From Chryseobacterium sp. (lineage in GTDB: Bacteria > Bacteroidota > Bacteroidia > Flavobacteriales > Weeksellaceae), in assembly GCA_017989575.1 (NCBI GenBank), contig JAGNPP010000179.1, forward strand, positions 1 to 5,599: a DNA stretch of 5,599 bases. Direction: 5' to 3'. Below the pieces are notes generated by a model. It saw only the letters and a program-made list of their open reading frames with translations. It had not been told where the DNA came from and searched no databases. The first letter of the stretch is position 1. Each line of letters begins with the position of its first letter. Shown here piece by piece: positions 1-5,227 of this stretch. The position numbers and the translations under genes are program-made.

Positions 1-287
1 AAAGGGGATTTCTGAATATCTATTATAATTTTTCCTCAGCTCTGAAATTACAAACCAATTTGGATTATTTCAAATTTGGAAATACGGCTCAAAAGACGAC
101 CAAGTTTTTGGATATTAAAGTAGATTATAATTGGAAAGATTATAAAATTGATTTTTTCATAATGGCGAACAATCTTTTGAATGAGAATTCGATTCAGCGA
201 TATTCTGTTAGCAACATTAGCGAGAGTTTGTTCACCCAAAGATTGTTGCCGAGGAATATTGTCTTCGGATTGAGAAAGAGTTTTTAG
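1..287 (+). CDS. C-terminal end of a TonB-dependent receptor / outer-membrane beta-barrel protein (5' partial)
   Basis: The frame is open from base 3 to a TAG at 285-287, giving 94 codons with no start inside the window, so this is the 3' end of a longer gene. The protein shows alternating polar/aromatic beta-strand texture (stretches such as KVDYNWKDYKIDFFIMANNLLNE), an 'aNNLLNE'-type segment, and a final strand ending FGLRKSF with C-terminal phenylalanine. This is typical of the last strands of TonB-dependent receptors in Bacteroidota, where the terminal aromatic serves as the outer-membrane insertion signal. Such proteins import siderophores, vitamins or glycans across the outer membrane; the substrate cannot be told from this fragment. 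It converges on ribF, and the two stop codons overlap (284-287). The barrel assignment is fairly secure. The exact family (plug-bearing receptor or another barrel) is inferred. Confidence 0.7.
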   Translation, partial: RGFLNIYYNFSSALKLQTNLDYFKFGNTAQKTTKFLDIKVDYNWKDYKIDFFIMANNLLNENSIQRYSVSNISESLFTQRLLPRNIVFGLRKSF

Positions 288-1210
288 AAAGCGTATTCCT
301 CAGTTAATCTTTTATCTAAATCCAGTTTTTCAACCAGCTTCTCCAAACCTTCAAATTTGATCTCATCGTGAAGATATTCTCTGAATTTCACAGTGATTTC
401 TTTATCATAAATGTCTTGGTCGAAATCCAAAATATAAGCTTCCGTATGTAAAGTTTGATTTTCATTATCAACGGTTGGATTCGTTCCGATGCTCAGCATT
501 CCTTTATAGAATTGATTATCGATCCAAACTTCTACGATGTAAGCGCCACTTTTTGGAAGTAGTTTATTAACAGGAACATCAATGTTTGCAGTTGGATAAC
601 CAATTGTTCTGCCTAATTTTTTCCCGTGGATTACTTTTCCGGTCAAAGGATAATTGTAACCTAACATTTCGTTGGCATCGGTAATTCTGCCTTCTGACAA
701 AGCAATTCTTATTTTTGTAGAACTAATGTTAAGGTCATTCTGTTGAACTGCTTGTAGTTGATTTACTTTAAAGCCGAGTTCATTAGATAAAGATTTCAAT
801 AATTCAAAATTTCCGCTTTTGTTTTTTCCAAAAGTATGGTCGTGACCGATGATGATGTGTTTTACATTTAACTTGTCAACTAAAACTTGTTCACAGAATT
901 CGATTCCTGTAAGATTTCTGAACTCTTCATCAAAAGTTTTAAGGAAAATATTCTGAATTCCACTTTTTTCGAGCAATTCCAGCTTTTCTTCCAGCGTATT
1001 TAGCATTTTGACATCATCATTCGGATTCAAAAATTTTCTTGGATGTGGCCAGAAACTTAGAATTGCTGACTCTAAGTTTTCATTTCTGGCAATTTCATTT
1101 AACATATTAATAATAGATAAATGACCTCGATGAACGCCGTCAAACATTCCTAATGATAATGCCAGTGGGGTTTTCGAGTTATAATCGTTGAAATCTGTGA
1201 TGATTTTCAA
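284..1210 (-). CDS. ribF: Bifunctional riboflavin kinase / FAD synthetase
   Basis: RibF converts riboflavin to FMN (kinase) and FMN to FAD (adenylyltransferase) in the cytoplasm. The 308-residue length is normal for the family. The N-terminal nucleotidyltransferase domain shows GMFDGVHRGH (residues 21-30), PHP (55-57), GHDHTFGKNKSG (122-133) and SSTKIR (163-168). The C-terminal flavokinase domain shows GKVIHGKKLGRTIGYPTAN (191-209), LSIGTNPT (239-246), and EAYILDF (257-263) with E257 as the expected catalytic glutamate. All signature residues are present, so the enzyme should be active. The start is a TTG at 1208-1210: no in-frame ATG lies upstream, and the family usually begins 'MKI..DF' a few residues before the first beta strand. 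No Shine-Dalgarno site is seen, as usual in this phylum. It is divergent from atpD, with a likely promoter at 1291-1321, and converges on the receptor gene. Confidence 0.96.
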   Translation of the reverse strand: MKIITDFNDYNSKTPLALSLGMFDGVHRGHLSIINMLNEIARNENLESAILSFWPHPRKFLNPNDDVKMLNTLEEKLELLEKSGIQNIFLKTFDEEFRNLTGIEFCEQVLVDKLNVKHIIIGHDHTFGKNKSGNFELLKSLSNELGFKVNQLQAVQQNDLNISSTKIRIALSEGRITDANEMLGYNYPLTGKVIHGKKLGRTIGYPTANIDVPVNKLLPKSGAYIVEVWIDNQFYKGMLSIGTNPTVDNENQTLHTEAYILDFDQDIYDKEITVKFREYLHDEIKFEGLEKLVEKLDLDKRLTEEYAF

Positions 1211-1259
1211 AAGCTGAAATATTTTGACAAAAAGTGATGCGTTTTGTCCGGCTAAAAAT

Positions 1260-1276
1260 ACACCTAAAAATGGTGT
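1260..1276 (-). other. Small inverted repeat in the ribF leader
   Basis: ACACC (1260-1264) and GGTGT (1272-1276) flank a 7-base A-rich loop, giving a 5-bp stem in the predicted ribF 5' leader. It is too small to be an RFN/FMN riboswitch and lacks that element's conserved multi-stem layout. It may be chance or a weak leader structure. Confidence 0.25.
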
Positions 1277-1290
1277 TGTTAATTGTTATG

Positions 1291-1321
1291 CAAATATGAT
1301 AAAAATCTTTTTTTCTGACAA
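1291..1321 (-). promoter_or_regulatory. Probable ribF promoter (Bacteroidota type)
   Basis: Read on the minus strand, TTG (1321-1319) is followed after 20 bases by CATATTTG (1298-1291). This differs by one base from the Bacteroidota consensus TTG-N(17-23)-TAnnTTTG. Transcription would start near 1285, leaving a leader of about 75 bases before the TTG start of ribF. That leader contains a small hairpin (1260-1276). The call rests on motif match and position only. Confidence 0.5.
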
Positions 1322-1350
1322 TGCAGAATTGCAAACTTTTATTATCTTTG
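1321..1350 (+). promoter_or_regulatory. Probable atpD-atpC promoter
   Basis: TATCTTTG at 1343-1350 is a perfect match to the Bacteroidota -7 element TAnnTTTG. It lies 21 bases before the atpD ATG, so transcription would start near 1355 with a very short leader. The upstream element is poorer: at the right spacing (19 bases) there is ATG (1321-1323) rather than TTG. A CTGACA (1315-1320) also lies upstream. The A-rich stretch just before the start codon is the usual substitute for a Shine-Dalgarno site in this phylum. Confidence 0.55.
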
Positions 1351-1371
1351 CGCACAAGTAAAAATTTAGTA

Positions 1372-2880
1372 ATGGCAAACCAAATTAAAGGAAAAATTTC
1401 ACAAATCATTGGACCAGTTATCGATGTGGTCTTTAATGAAGTTGAACAATTACCAAACATATATGACGCTCTAGAAATCATCAAAAGCAACGGAGAAAAA
1501 GTTGTTTTGGAGGTTGAGCAGCACATTGGCGAGGACGTTGTAAGATGTATCGCAATGGATGCTACAGATGGTCTTCAAAGAGGACAGGAAGTTCTTGGAA
1601 CAGGTCAGCAGATCACAATGCCAGTTGGAGAAGGCGTAAACGGACGTCTATTCAATGTTGTAGGTGATGCTATCGATGGTCTTCCAAACTTGACTAGAGA
1701 AGGAGGTTTGCCAATCCACAGAGAAGCACCAAAATTTGACCAGTTGACGACTTCAGCAGAAGTTCTTTTCACTGGTATCAAAGTAATCGATCTTATCGAG
1801 CCTTACGCAAAAGGAGGTAAAATTGGATTGTTTGGTGGAGCAGGTGTTGGAAAAACAGTATTGATCCAGGAATTAATTAACAATATTGCAAAAGGTCACG
1901 GTGGACTTTCCGTATTCGCAGGAGTAGGAGAAAGAACAAGAGAAGGAAATGACCTTTTGAGAGAGATGCTTGAGTCAGGCATTATCAAATACGGAGACGA
2001 GTTCATGCACTCTATGGAGAATGGAGGTTGGGATCTTTCCAAAGTTGATCTAGAAGAAATGAAAGATTCTAAAGCAGCTTTCGTTTTCGGACAGATGAAC
2101 GAACCACCAGGAGCAAGAGCTAGAGTAGCACTTTCTGGTTTGACATTGGCAGAATATTACCGTGATGGTGGCGAAAGCGGACAAGGTAGAGATGTATTGT
2201 TCTTCGTAGATAACATCTTCCGTTTTACACAGGCTGGTTCTGAGGTGTCTGCACTTCTTGGACGTATGCCTTCAGCGGTAGGTTATCAGCCGACATTGGC
2301 ATCTGAGATGGGTGCGATGCAGGAGAGAATTACTTCTACAAAAAATGGTTCCATTACTTCAGTACAAGCGGTTTACGTACCTGCGGATGATTTAACGGAT
2401 CCAGCTCCGGCTACAACGTTTGCTCACTTGGATGCAACGACTGTATTGGATAGAAAAATTGCTTCATTAGGTATTTACCCAGCGGTAGATCCATTGGCTT
2501 CTACGTCAAGAATCTTGGCGCCTGAGATCATTGGTGACGAGCATTATGATTGCGCACAAAGAGTAAAAGAAATTCTTCAGAGATACAAAGCATTGCAAGA
2601 TATTATTGCGATCCTTGGTATGGAAGAACTTTCTGAGGAAGATAAATTGGTAGTTTACAGAGCTAGAAAGGTTCAGAGATTCTTGTCTCAGCCTTTCCAC
2701 GTTGCTGAGCAGTTTACAGGTCTTAAAGGATCATTGGTAGATATCAAAGACACCATCAAAGGATTTAATATGATCATCGATGGAGAATTGGATCAGTATC
2801 CAGAGTCAGCTTTCAATTTGAAAGGAACTATCGAAGAAGCTATCGCAGCAGGACAAAAATTGTTAGCAGAAAATGCATAA
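1372..2880 (+). CDS. atpD: F-type ATP synthase subunit beta
   Basis: This is the catalytic beta subunit of the F1 head, which makes or hydrolyses ATP at the cytoplasmic face of the inner membrane. At 502 residues it is longer than E. coli beta (460) but usual for Bacteroidota. Visible landmarks are the N-terminal beta-barrel (KGKISQIIGPVIDVVF), the P-loop GGAGVGKT at 155-162 (K161, T162), the GERTREGNDL block with the catalytic glutamate E187, ALSGLTLAEYYRD, Walker B VLFFVDN with D280, and the C-terminal EELSEED loop at 418-424 (the DELSEED region that contacts gamma). No key residue is missing. I chose the ATG at 1372 rather than the in-frame ATG at 1321, because family homology begins at MANQIKGKISQ and the 1321 start would lie upstream of the predicted promoter -7 element. 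It is followed by atpC after a 93-base spacer. Confidence 0.98.
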   Translation: MANQIKGKISQIIGPVIDVVFNEVEQLPNIYDALEIIKSNGEKVVLEVEQHIGEDVVRCIAMDATDGLQRGQEVLGTGQQITMPVGEGVNGRLFNVVGDAIDGLPNLTREGGLPIHREAPKFDQLTTSAEVLFTGIKVIDLIEPYAKGGKIGLFGGAGVGKTVLIQELINNIAKGHGGLSVFAGVGERTREGNDLLREMLESGIIKYGDEFMHSMENGGWDLSKVDLEEMKDSKAAFVFGQMNEPPGARARVALSGLTLAEYYRDGGESGQGRDVLFFVDNIFRFTQAGSEVSALLGRMPSAVGYQPTLASEMGAMQERITSTKNGSITSVQAVYVPADDLTDPAPATTFAHLDATTVLDRKIASLGIYPAVDPLASTSRILAPEIIGDEHYDCAQRVKEILQRYKALQDIIAILGMEELSEEDKLVVYRARKVQRFLSQPFHVAEQFTGLKGSLVDIKDTIKGFNMIIDGELDQYPESAFNLKGTIEEAIAAGQKLLAENA

Positions 2881-2883
2881 ATT

Positions 2884-2966
2884 AAGAGTATAGACGGATA
2901 GAAAATAGACTAAAAGACTTTTAAAGTTAGAAATCTATTATCTCTTTATCTATTATCTATTATCTT
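2884..2966 (+). repeat. AT-rich heptamer repeat and imperfect dyad between atpD and atpC
   Basis: The spacer has three ATAGA units on its left side (2890-2894, 2898-2902, 2905-2909) and three TCTAT units on its right side (2934-2938, 2949-2953, 2956-2960). The two sides can pair with bulges around a small central dyad ACTTTTAAAGT (2917-2927). The right side is also a direct repeat of TATTATC (2936-2942, 2951-2957, 2958-2964), with a variant copy between. In atp mRNA this would form a weak, bulged hairpin between the two genes. It has the look of the short extragenic repeats I associate with flavobacterial genomes, but I cannot verify that here. Confidence 0.5.
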
Positions 2967-2973
2967 TAAAATT

Positions 2974-3255
2974 ATGAATATAAAAATTTTAACTCCGGAA
3001 TTTGTGATCTTTGAAGGCGAAGTAGAATCAGTTCTTCTTCCTGGAAAAAGCGGGCAATTCCAAATCTATAAAAATCACGCGGCAATCGTTTCTGCTTTGG
3101 TTGGTGGAAAAGTGAAGATCTATACTGATAAAGTCAATGGTTCTTTCGAAAAATATTTGACCAAAGAAACAGAAACAAAAAGCGCTTACTCTTACGAGAT
3201 CAAAAGTGGTGTTTTAGAATTCAACAATGATAAGGGGATTATTCTTTGTGAATAA
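2974..3255 (+). CDS. atpC: F-type ATP synthase subunit epsilon, short form
   Basis: Epsilon sits on the central stalk of F1, coupling gamma to the c-ring. The 93 residues match only the N-terminal beta-sandwich domain: MNIKILTPEFVIFEGEV, then LLPGKSGQFQIYKNHAAIV (21-39), which corresponds to the family's 'LPG..G.f.vl..HA' block, and a final strand ending IILCE. The C-terminal helical hairpin of E. coli epsilon (139 residues), which inhibits ATP hydrolysis, is absent. This is not a truncation by mutation: the TAA follows a complete domain, and short epsilons are known in Bacteroidota and Chlorobi. The ATG at 2974 is the natural start, with no Shine-Dalgarno site. It is co-transcribed with atpD and closed by the terminator at 3276-3313. 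Confidence 0.93.
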   Translation: MNIKILTPEFVIFEGEVESVLLPGKSGQFQIYKNHAAIVSALVGGKVKIYTDKVNGSFEKYLTKETETKSAYSYEIKSGVLEFNNDKGIILCE

Positions 3256-3275
3256 AAAGCTTGACATACATAAAC

Positions 3276-3313
3276 AAAAAAAGAATCATTAGAAATAATG
3301 GTTCTTTTTTTTT
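3276..3313 (+). terminator. Rho-independent terminator of atpD-atpC
   Basis: The left arm 3276-3291 and right arm 3296-3311 form a 16-bp stem with one G-U pair and a GAAA tetraloop (3292-3295). The right arm runs into a tract of nine T (3305-3313). It begins 20 bases after the atpC stop. The long A/T base of the stem would also allow some termination on the other strand. Confidence 0.92.
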
Positions 3314-3366
3314 GCCTTATGAGAAATATTAAAACATTCTTTAATCATTTGCACTCACAGAATTAC

Positions 3367-3448
3367 TTTGATATCAAACTTAAAATCAAGCAGAATTTTT
3401 CTAAAAACCGAATTAAAAATTACTGACAAATTTAATGTCTCAAAGTAA
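3367..3448. repeat. Palindrome and inverted repeat upstream of the transporter
   Basis: TTTGATATCAAA (3367-3378) is a perfect 12-base palindrome. Overlapping it, TTACTTTGA (3363-3371) recurs inverted as TCAAAGTAA at 3440-3448. Both lie in the 187-base AT-rich spacer between the atpC terminator and the transporter, so they could be operator sites for a regulator of the transporter. In DNA this AT-rich they could also be chance. I see no other gene in the spacer. Confidence 0.3.
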
Positions 3449-3469
3449 GATATTATCATCAAAACGCAT

Positions 3470-3477
3470 TATCTTTA
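3470..3477 (+). promoter_or_regulatory. Possible -7 element of the sugar transporter gene
   Basis: TATCTTTA differs by one base from TAnnTTTG and lies 23 bases before the ATG at 3501, the same arrangement as at atpD. I find no TTG at the expected upstream distance, so this is a weak call. Confidence 0.3.
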
Positions 3478-3500
3478 GACACTTTATAAATTAAAAATAT

Positions 3501-4922
3501 ATGATAAATAATGAAGTAGGAACCAAAAGGAATTACACCGTTCCTTTGGTTACGATTACCCTTTTGTTCTTTATGTGGGGATTCATCACGTGTATGAATG
3601 ACATTTTGATTCCTTACCTGAAACAGCTTTTCAATCTCACTTTCTTCCAATCGATGTTGGTGCAGTTTTGTTTCTTTGGAGCGTATTTTATAGGCTCATT
3701 GATTTACTTTTTAATTTCAACCACACAAGGCGATCCCATTGATAAAGTGGGGTATAAGAAAGGTATTCTTTTCGGAATTTTCCTGGCAGCATTTGGGTGT
3801 GTTTTATTTTTTCCTGCGGCGAGTTTGTCGTCTTATCCTTTGTTTTTAGGCGCTTTATTTATCTTGGGACTTGGATTCACGGTATTACAAATCACGGCGA
3901 ATGCTTACGTTTCTCTTTTGGGACCGGAAGATTCCGCATCCAGCCGACTGAATATGACCCAAGCCTTCAACGCATTCGGAACAACGATTGCGCCGGTTTT
4001 GGGAGGCCATTTGATTTTCGAATTGTTCTCCGAGGCAGACGGTTCTTTCTCTGCAGCAGCGACTAAGATTCCTTATTTGATTTTTGCCGGGATTCTATTA
4101 TTAGTAGCTTTGATTATCTCAAGAGTTAAATTGCCAGATTTCAAAGTAGCGGGCGAAGAAGTTGTCAAAGGTTTTGGCGCTTTGAAACACAACCATCTCA
4201 AGTTCGGCGTTTTGGCAATGTTCTGCTACGTGGGCGGGGAAGTGGCAGTGGGAAGTTTCATCATCAGCTTTTTGGAGCAACCACAAGTCATGAATCTTAC
4301 CGAATCTGTCAGCAAAAACTACCTTGCAGTCTATTGGGGCGGTGCAATGATAGGGCGATTTTTAGGTGCGATTTCTCTGAATCATTCCATCAGTCAAGGC
4401 AAAAAAGCCATCTATATGCTGGGAGCGGCGATTGCTGTTTTCTTTGTGATTTATGGCATTGTAGATCTCACATTTGCACAGATTAGTTTCTTCCTCGTAT
4501 TTATTGCTTTGAATTTCATTGCGTTTTTCATTGGGAAATCTGCTCCGGCTAGAACCCTTTCTATCTTTGCAGGAGTCAACGTATTATTACTCATCTCAAC
4601 AATGCTCAACCACGGCGAGCTGGCAATGTACAGCGTTTTGGGCATTGGGATTTTCAACTCGATTATGTTTTCTAATATCTACACATTGGCAATTTCCGGT
4701 TTAGGAAAATACACGAGCCAAGGTTCTTCTTTGGTTGTAATGGCGATCTTAGGAGGCGCAATAGTTCCGATTTTCCAAGGTTATTTGGCAGATCAGTTTG
4801 GCGTTCAGAATTCCTTTATTATTCCCGTGTTTTGTTATCTGGTGATCTTGGTTTTTGGGGCTTATTGTACTAAGTATCTTAGCCACGTGAAGCAGGATGC
4901 AGATGCTAAGTCTGGGCATTAA
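3501..4922 (+). CDS. FucP/GluP-family sugar:proton symporter (MFS, glucose/galactose-type)
   Basis: This is an inner-membrane major facilitator protein expected to import a monosaccharide with protons. The 473 residues are almost all hydrophobic segments, consistent with 12 membrane helices; E. coli FucP has 438. Family landmarks are FFMWGFITCMNDILIPYL in helix 1 (D34 equals the proton-binding Asp46 of FucP), GLGFTVLQITANAYVSLLGPE in helix 4 (123-143), SRLNMTQAFNAFGTT (148-162), CYVGGEVAVGSF in helix 7 (242-253), and GLGKYTSQGSSLVVMAILGGAIVP near the C-terminus. A short polar insert STTQGDPIDK (73-82) lies between helices 2 and 3, which I recall as usual in Bacteroidota members. The position of the essential Glu135 of FucP is Q130 here, while an acidic E247 appears in helix 7. 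No sugar-catabolic gene or regulator is adjacent, so the substrate is not settled; glucose/galactose-type is the nearest family label. The ATG at 3501 is preceded by AT-rich DNA. Confidence 0.88.
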   Translation: MINNEVGTKRNYTVPLVTITLLFFMWGFITCMNDILIPYLKQLFNLTFFQSMLVQFCFFGAYFIGSLIYFLISTTQGDPIDKVGYKKGILFGIFLAAFGCVLFFPAASLSSYPLFLGALFILGLGFTVLQITANAYVSLLGPEDSASSRLNMTQAFNAFGTTIAPVLGGHLIFELFSEADGSFSAAATKIPYLIFAGILLLVALIISRVKLPDFKVAGEEVVKGFGALKHNHLKFGVLAMFCYVGGEVAVGSFIISFLEQPQVMNLTESVSKNYLAVYWGGAMIGRFLGAISLNHSISQGKKAIYMLGAAIAVFFVIYGIVDLTFAQISFFLVFIALNFIAFFIGKSAPARTLSIFAGVNVLLLISTMLNHGELAMYSVLGIGIFNSIMFSNIYTLAISGLGKYTSQGSSLVVMAILGGAIVPIFQGYLADQFGVQNSFIIPVFCYLVILVFGAYCTKYLSHVKQDADAKSGH

Positions 4923-4943
4923 GATCTTTACTTTGTATAAATG

Positions 4944-4977
4944 AAAAACCTGCTGTTGAGCAGGTTTTTTTGTTTTT
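4944..4977. terminator. Bidirectional rho-independent terminator after the transporter
   Basis: The left arm 4944-4954 and right arm 4959-4969 form a perfect 11-bp stem (core ACCTGCT / AGCAGGT) with a GTTG loop, followed by T on the + strand. Because the stem is flanked by A5 on one side and T7 on the other, it also works on the minus strand. There it would end the relic at 4976-5117, whose last codon touches it. It lies 21 bases after the transporter stop. Confidence 0.92.
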
Positions 4978-5117
4978 ATATTATACCTAATCCACATTTT
5001 TCTAGATAATTAAAAGTGTCATCATACATCTTTTTTAGATCTTGTTGGGTCTTGACCATCAACATCTGGAACATAAATAACCGTTCCTTGTCTAGCGCGA
5101 GACAATAATTCCAACTT
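4976..5117 (-). pseudogene. Frameshifted C-terminal remnant of a DUF2075 (Schlafen-like DNA/RNA helicase) protein
   Basis: On the minus strand, one frame reads ELLSRARQGTVIYVPDVDG then QDPTRSKK, ending at TGA 5022-5024. The next frame continues with YDDTFNYLEKCGLGII to TAA at 4976-4978. Joined together they resemble the end of DUF2075 proteins as I remember it: '..YRVLLTRARQG..IFVP.....D.TR...yYD.t..YL...GI'. The frames join if one base is removed from the A6 run (T6 at 5031-5036 on +). Everything upstream of ELLSR, including the ATPase motifs, is missing, and no start codon or promoter is evident. This is therefore a gene relic, roughly 45 codons of a protein normally several hundred residues long. 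The family assignment is from memory. The frameshift could in principle be a sequencing error, but the 5' truncation could not. Confidence 0.6.
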
Positions 5118-5165
5118 AGAACCGCCAGCAAAAGGGTAGAGCCCACCAAATGCAGAACGCCATAG
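5118..5165. other. Unassigned GC-richer segment between the relic and the hairpin
   Basis: By my count these bases are a little over half G+C, clearly richer than the surrounding intergenic DNA. On the minus strand two frames stay open through it (one reads SAFGGLYPFAGGSK, another GVLHLVGSTLLLAVLSWN), but neither has a convincing start or continues into a recognisable protein. GCAAAAG occurs at 5127-5133 and again at 5165-5171. It may be part of an extragenic repeat or insertion scar that replaced the 5' part of the DUF2075 gene. Confidence 0.3.
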
Positions 5166-5204
5166 CAAAAGCCGAACTAGAAATAGTCCGGCTTTTGGTT
5201 TTTT
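5166..5204. terminator. Hairpin terminator downstream of the anti-sigma factor gene
   Basis: CAAAAGCCGAACTA (5166-5179) pairs with TAGTCCGGCTTTTG (5184-5197) around GAAA (5180-5183), forming 14 positions. One is an A/C mismatch on + RNA; the same position is a permissible G-U on - RNA. It begins about 30 bases beyond the stop of the minus-strand gene, where its terminator is expected. However, the longer T-tract (T6 at 5199-5204) and the GNRA loop favour + strand RNA, while on the minus strand only TTTTG follows. It probably works in both directions. Confidence 0.65.
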
Positions 5205-5227
5205 ATGGTGATGTGATGAGGGCGTTA

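Noticed and set aside
1211..1290. An FMN (RFN) riboswitch in the ribF leader
   Set aside because: The leader is about 75 bases, AT-rich, and has only a 5-bp stem; the RFN element needs a conserved multi-helix fold well over 100 bases long.
1321..1371. A 17-residue N-terminal extension of AtpD from the ATG at 1321
   Set aside because: It would begin upstream of the predicted -7 element and adds residues unlike any ATP synthase beta N-terminus; MANQIKGKISQ at 1372 is the family start.
1179..1526. A 115-codon minus-strand frame across the ribF-atpD gap
   Set aside because: It overlaps atpD coding sequence and the promoter region; it has cysteine- and serine-rich shadow-frame composition and no recognisable domain.
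2936..2964. The TATTATC repeats as a CRISPR or phase-variable tract
   Set aside because: There are only three or four 7-base units with no spacers. They lie outside coding sequence and too close to the atpC start to act as an ordinary promoter spacer.
2961..2968. TATCTTTA as a separate promoter -7 element for atpC
   Set aside because: It is only 5 bases before the atpC ATG, has no matching upstream TTG, and falls inside the TATTATC repeat; co-transcription with atpD is simpler.
4976..5160. A small minus-strand membrane protein (GVLHLVGSTLLLAVLSWN then KTQQDLKKMYDDTFNYLEK) in a single unbroken frame
   Set aside because: It has no ATG before the hydrophobic part, and a TAG lies in the upstream hairpin. 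The switch to SRARQGTVIYVP in the neighbouring frame fits a known family better. It remains a minor alternative.
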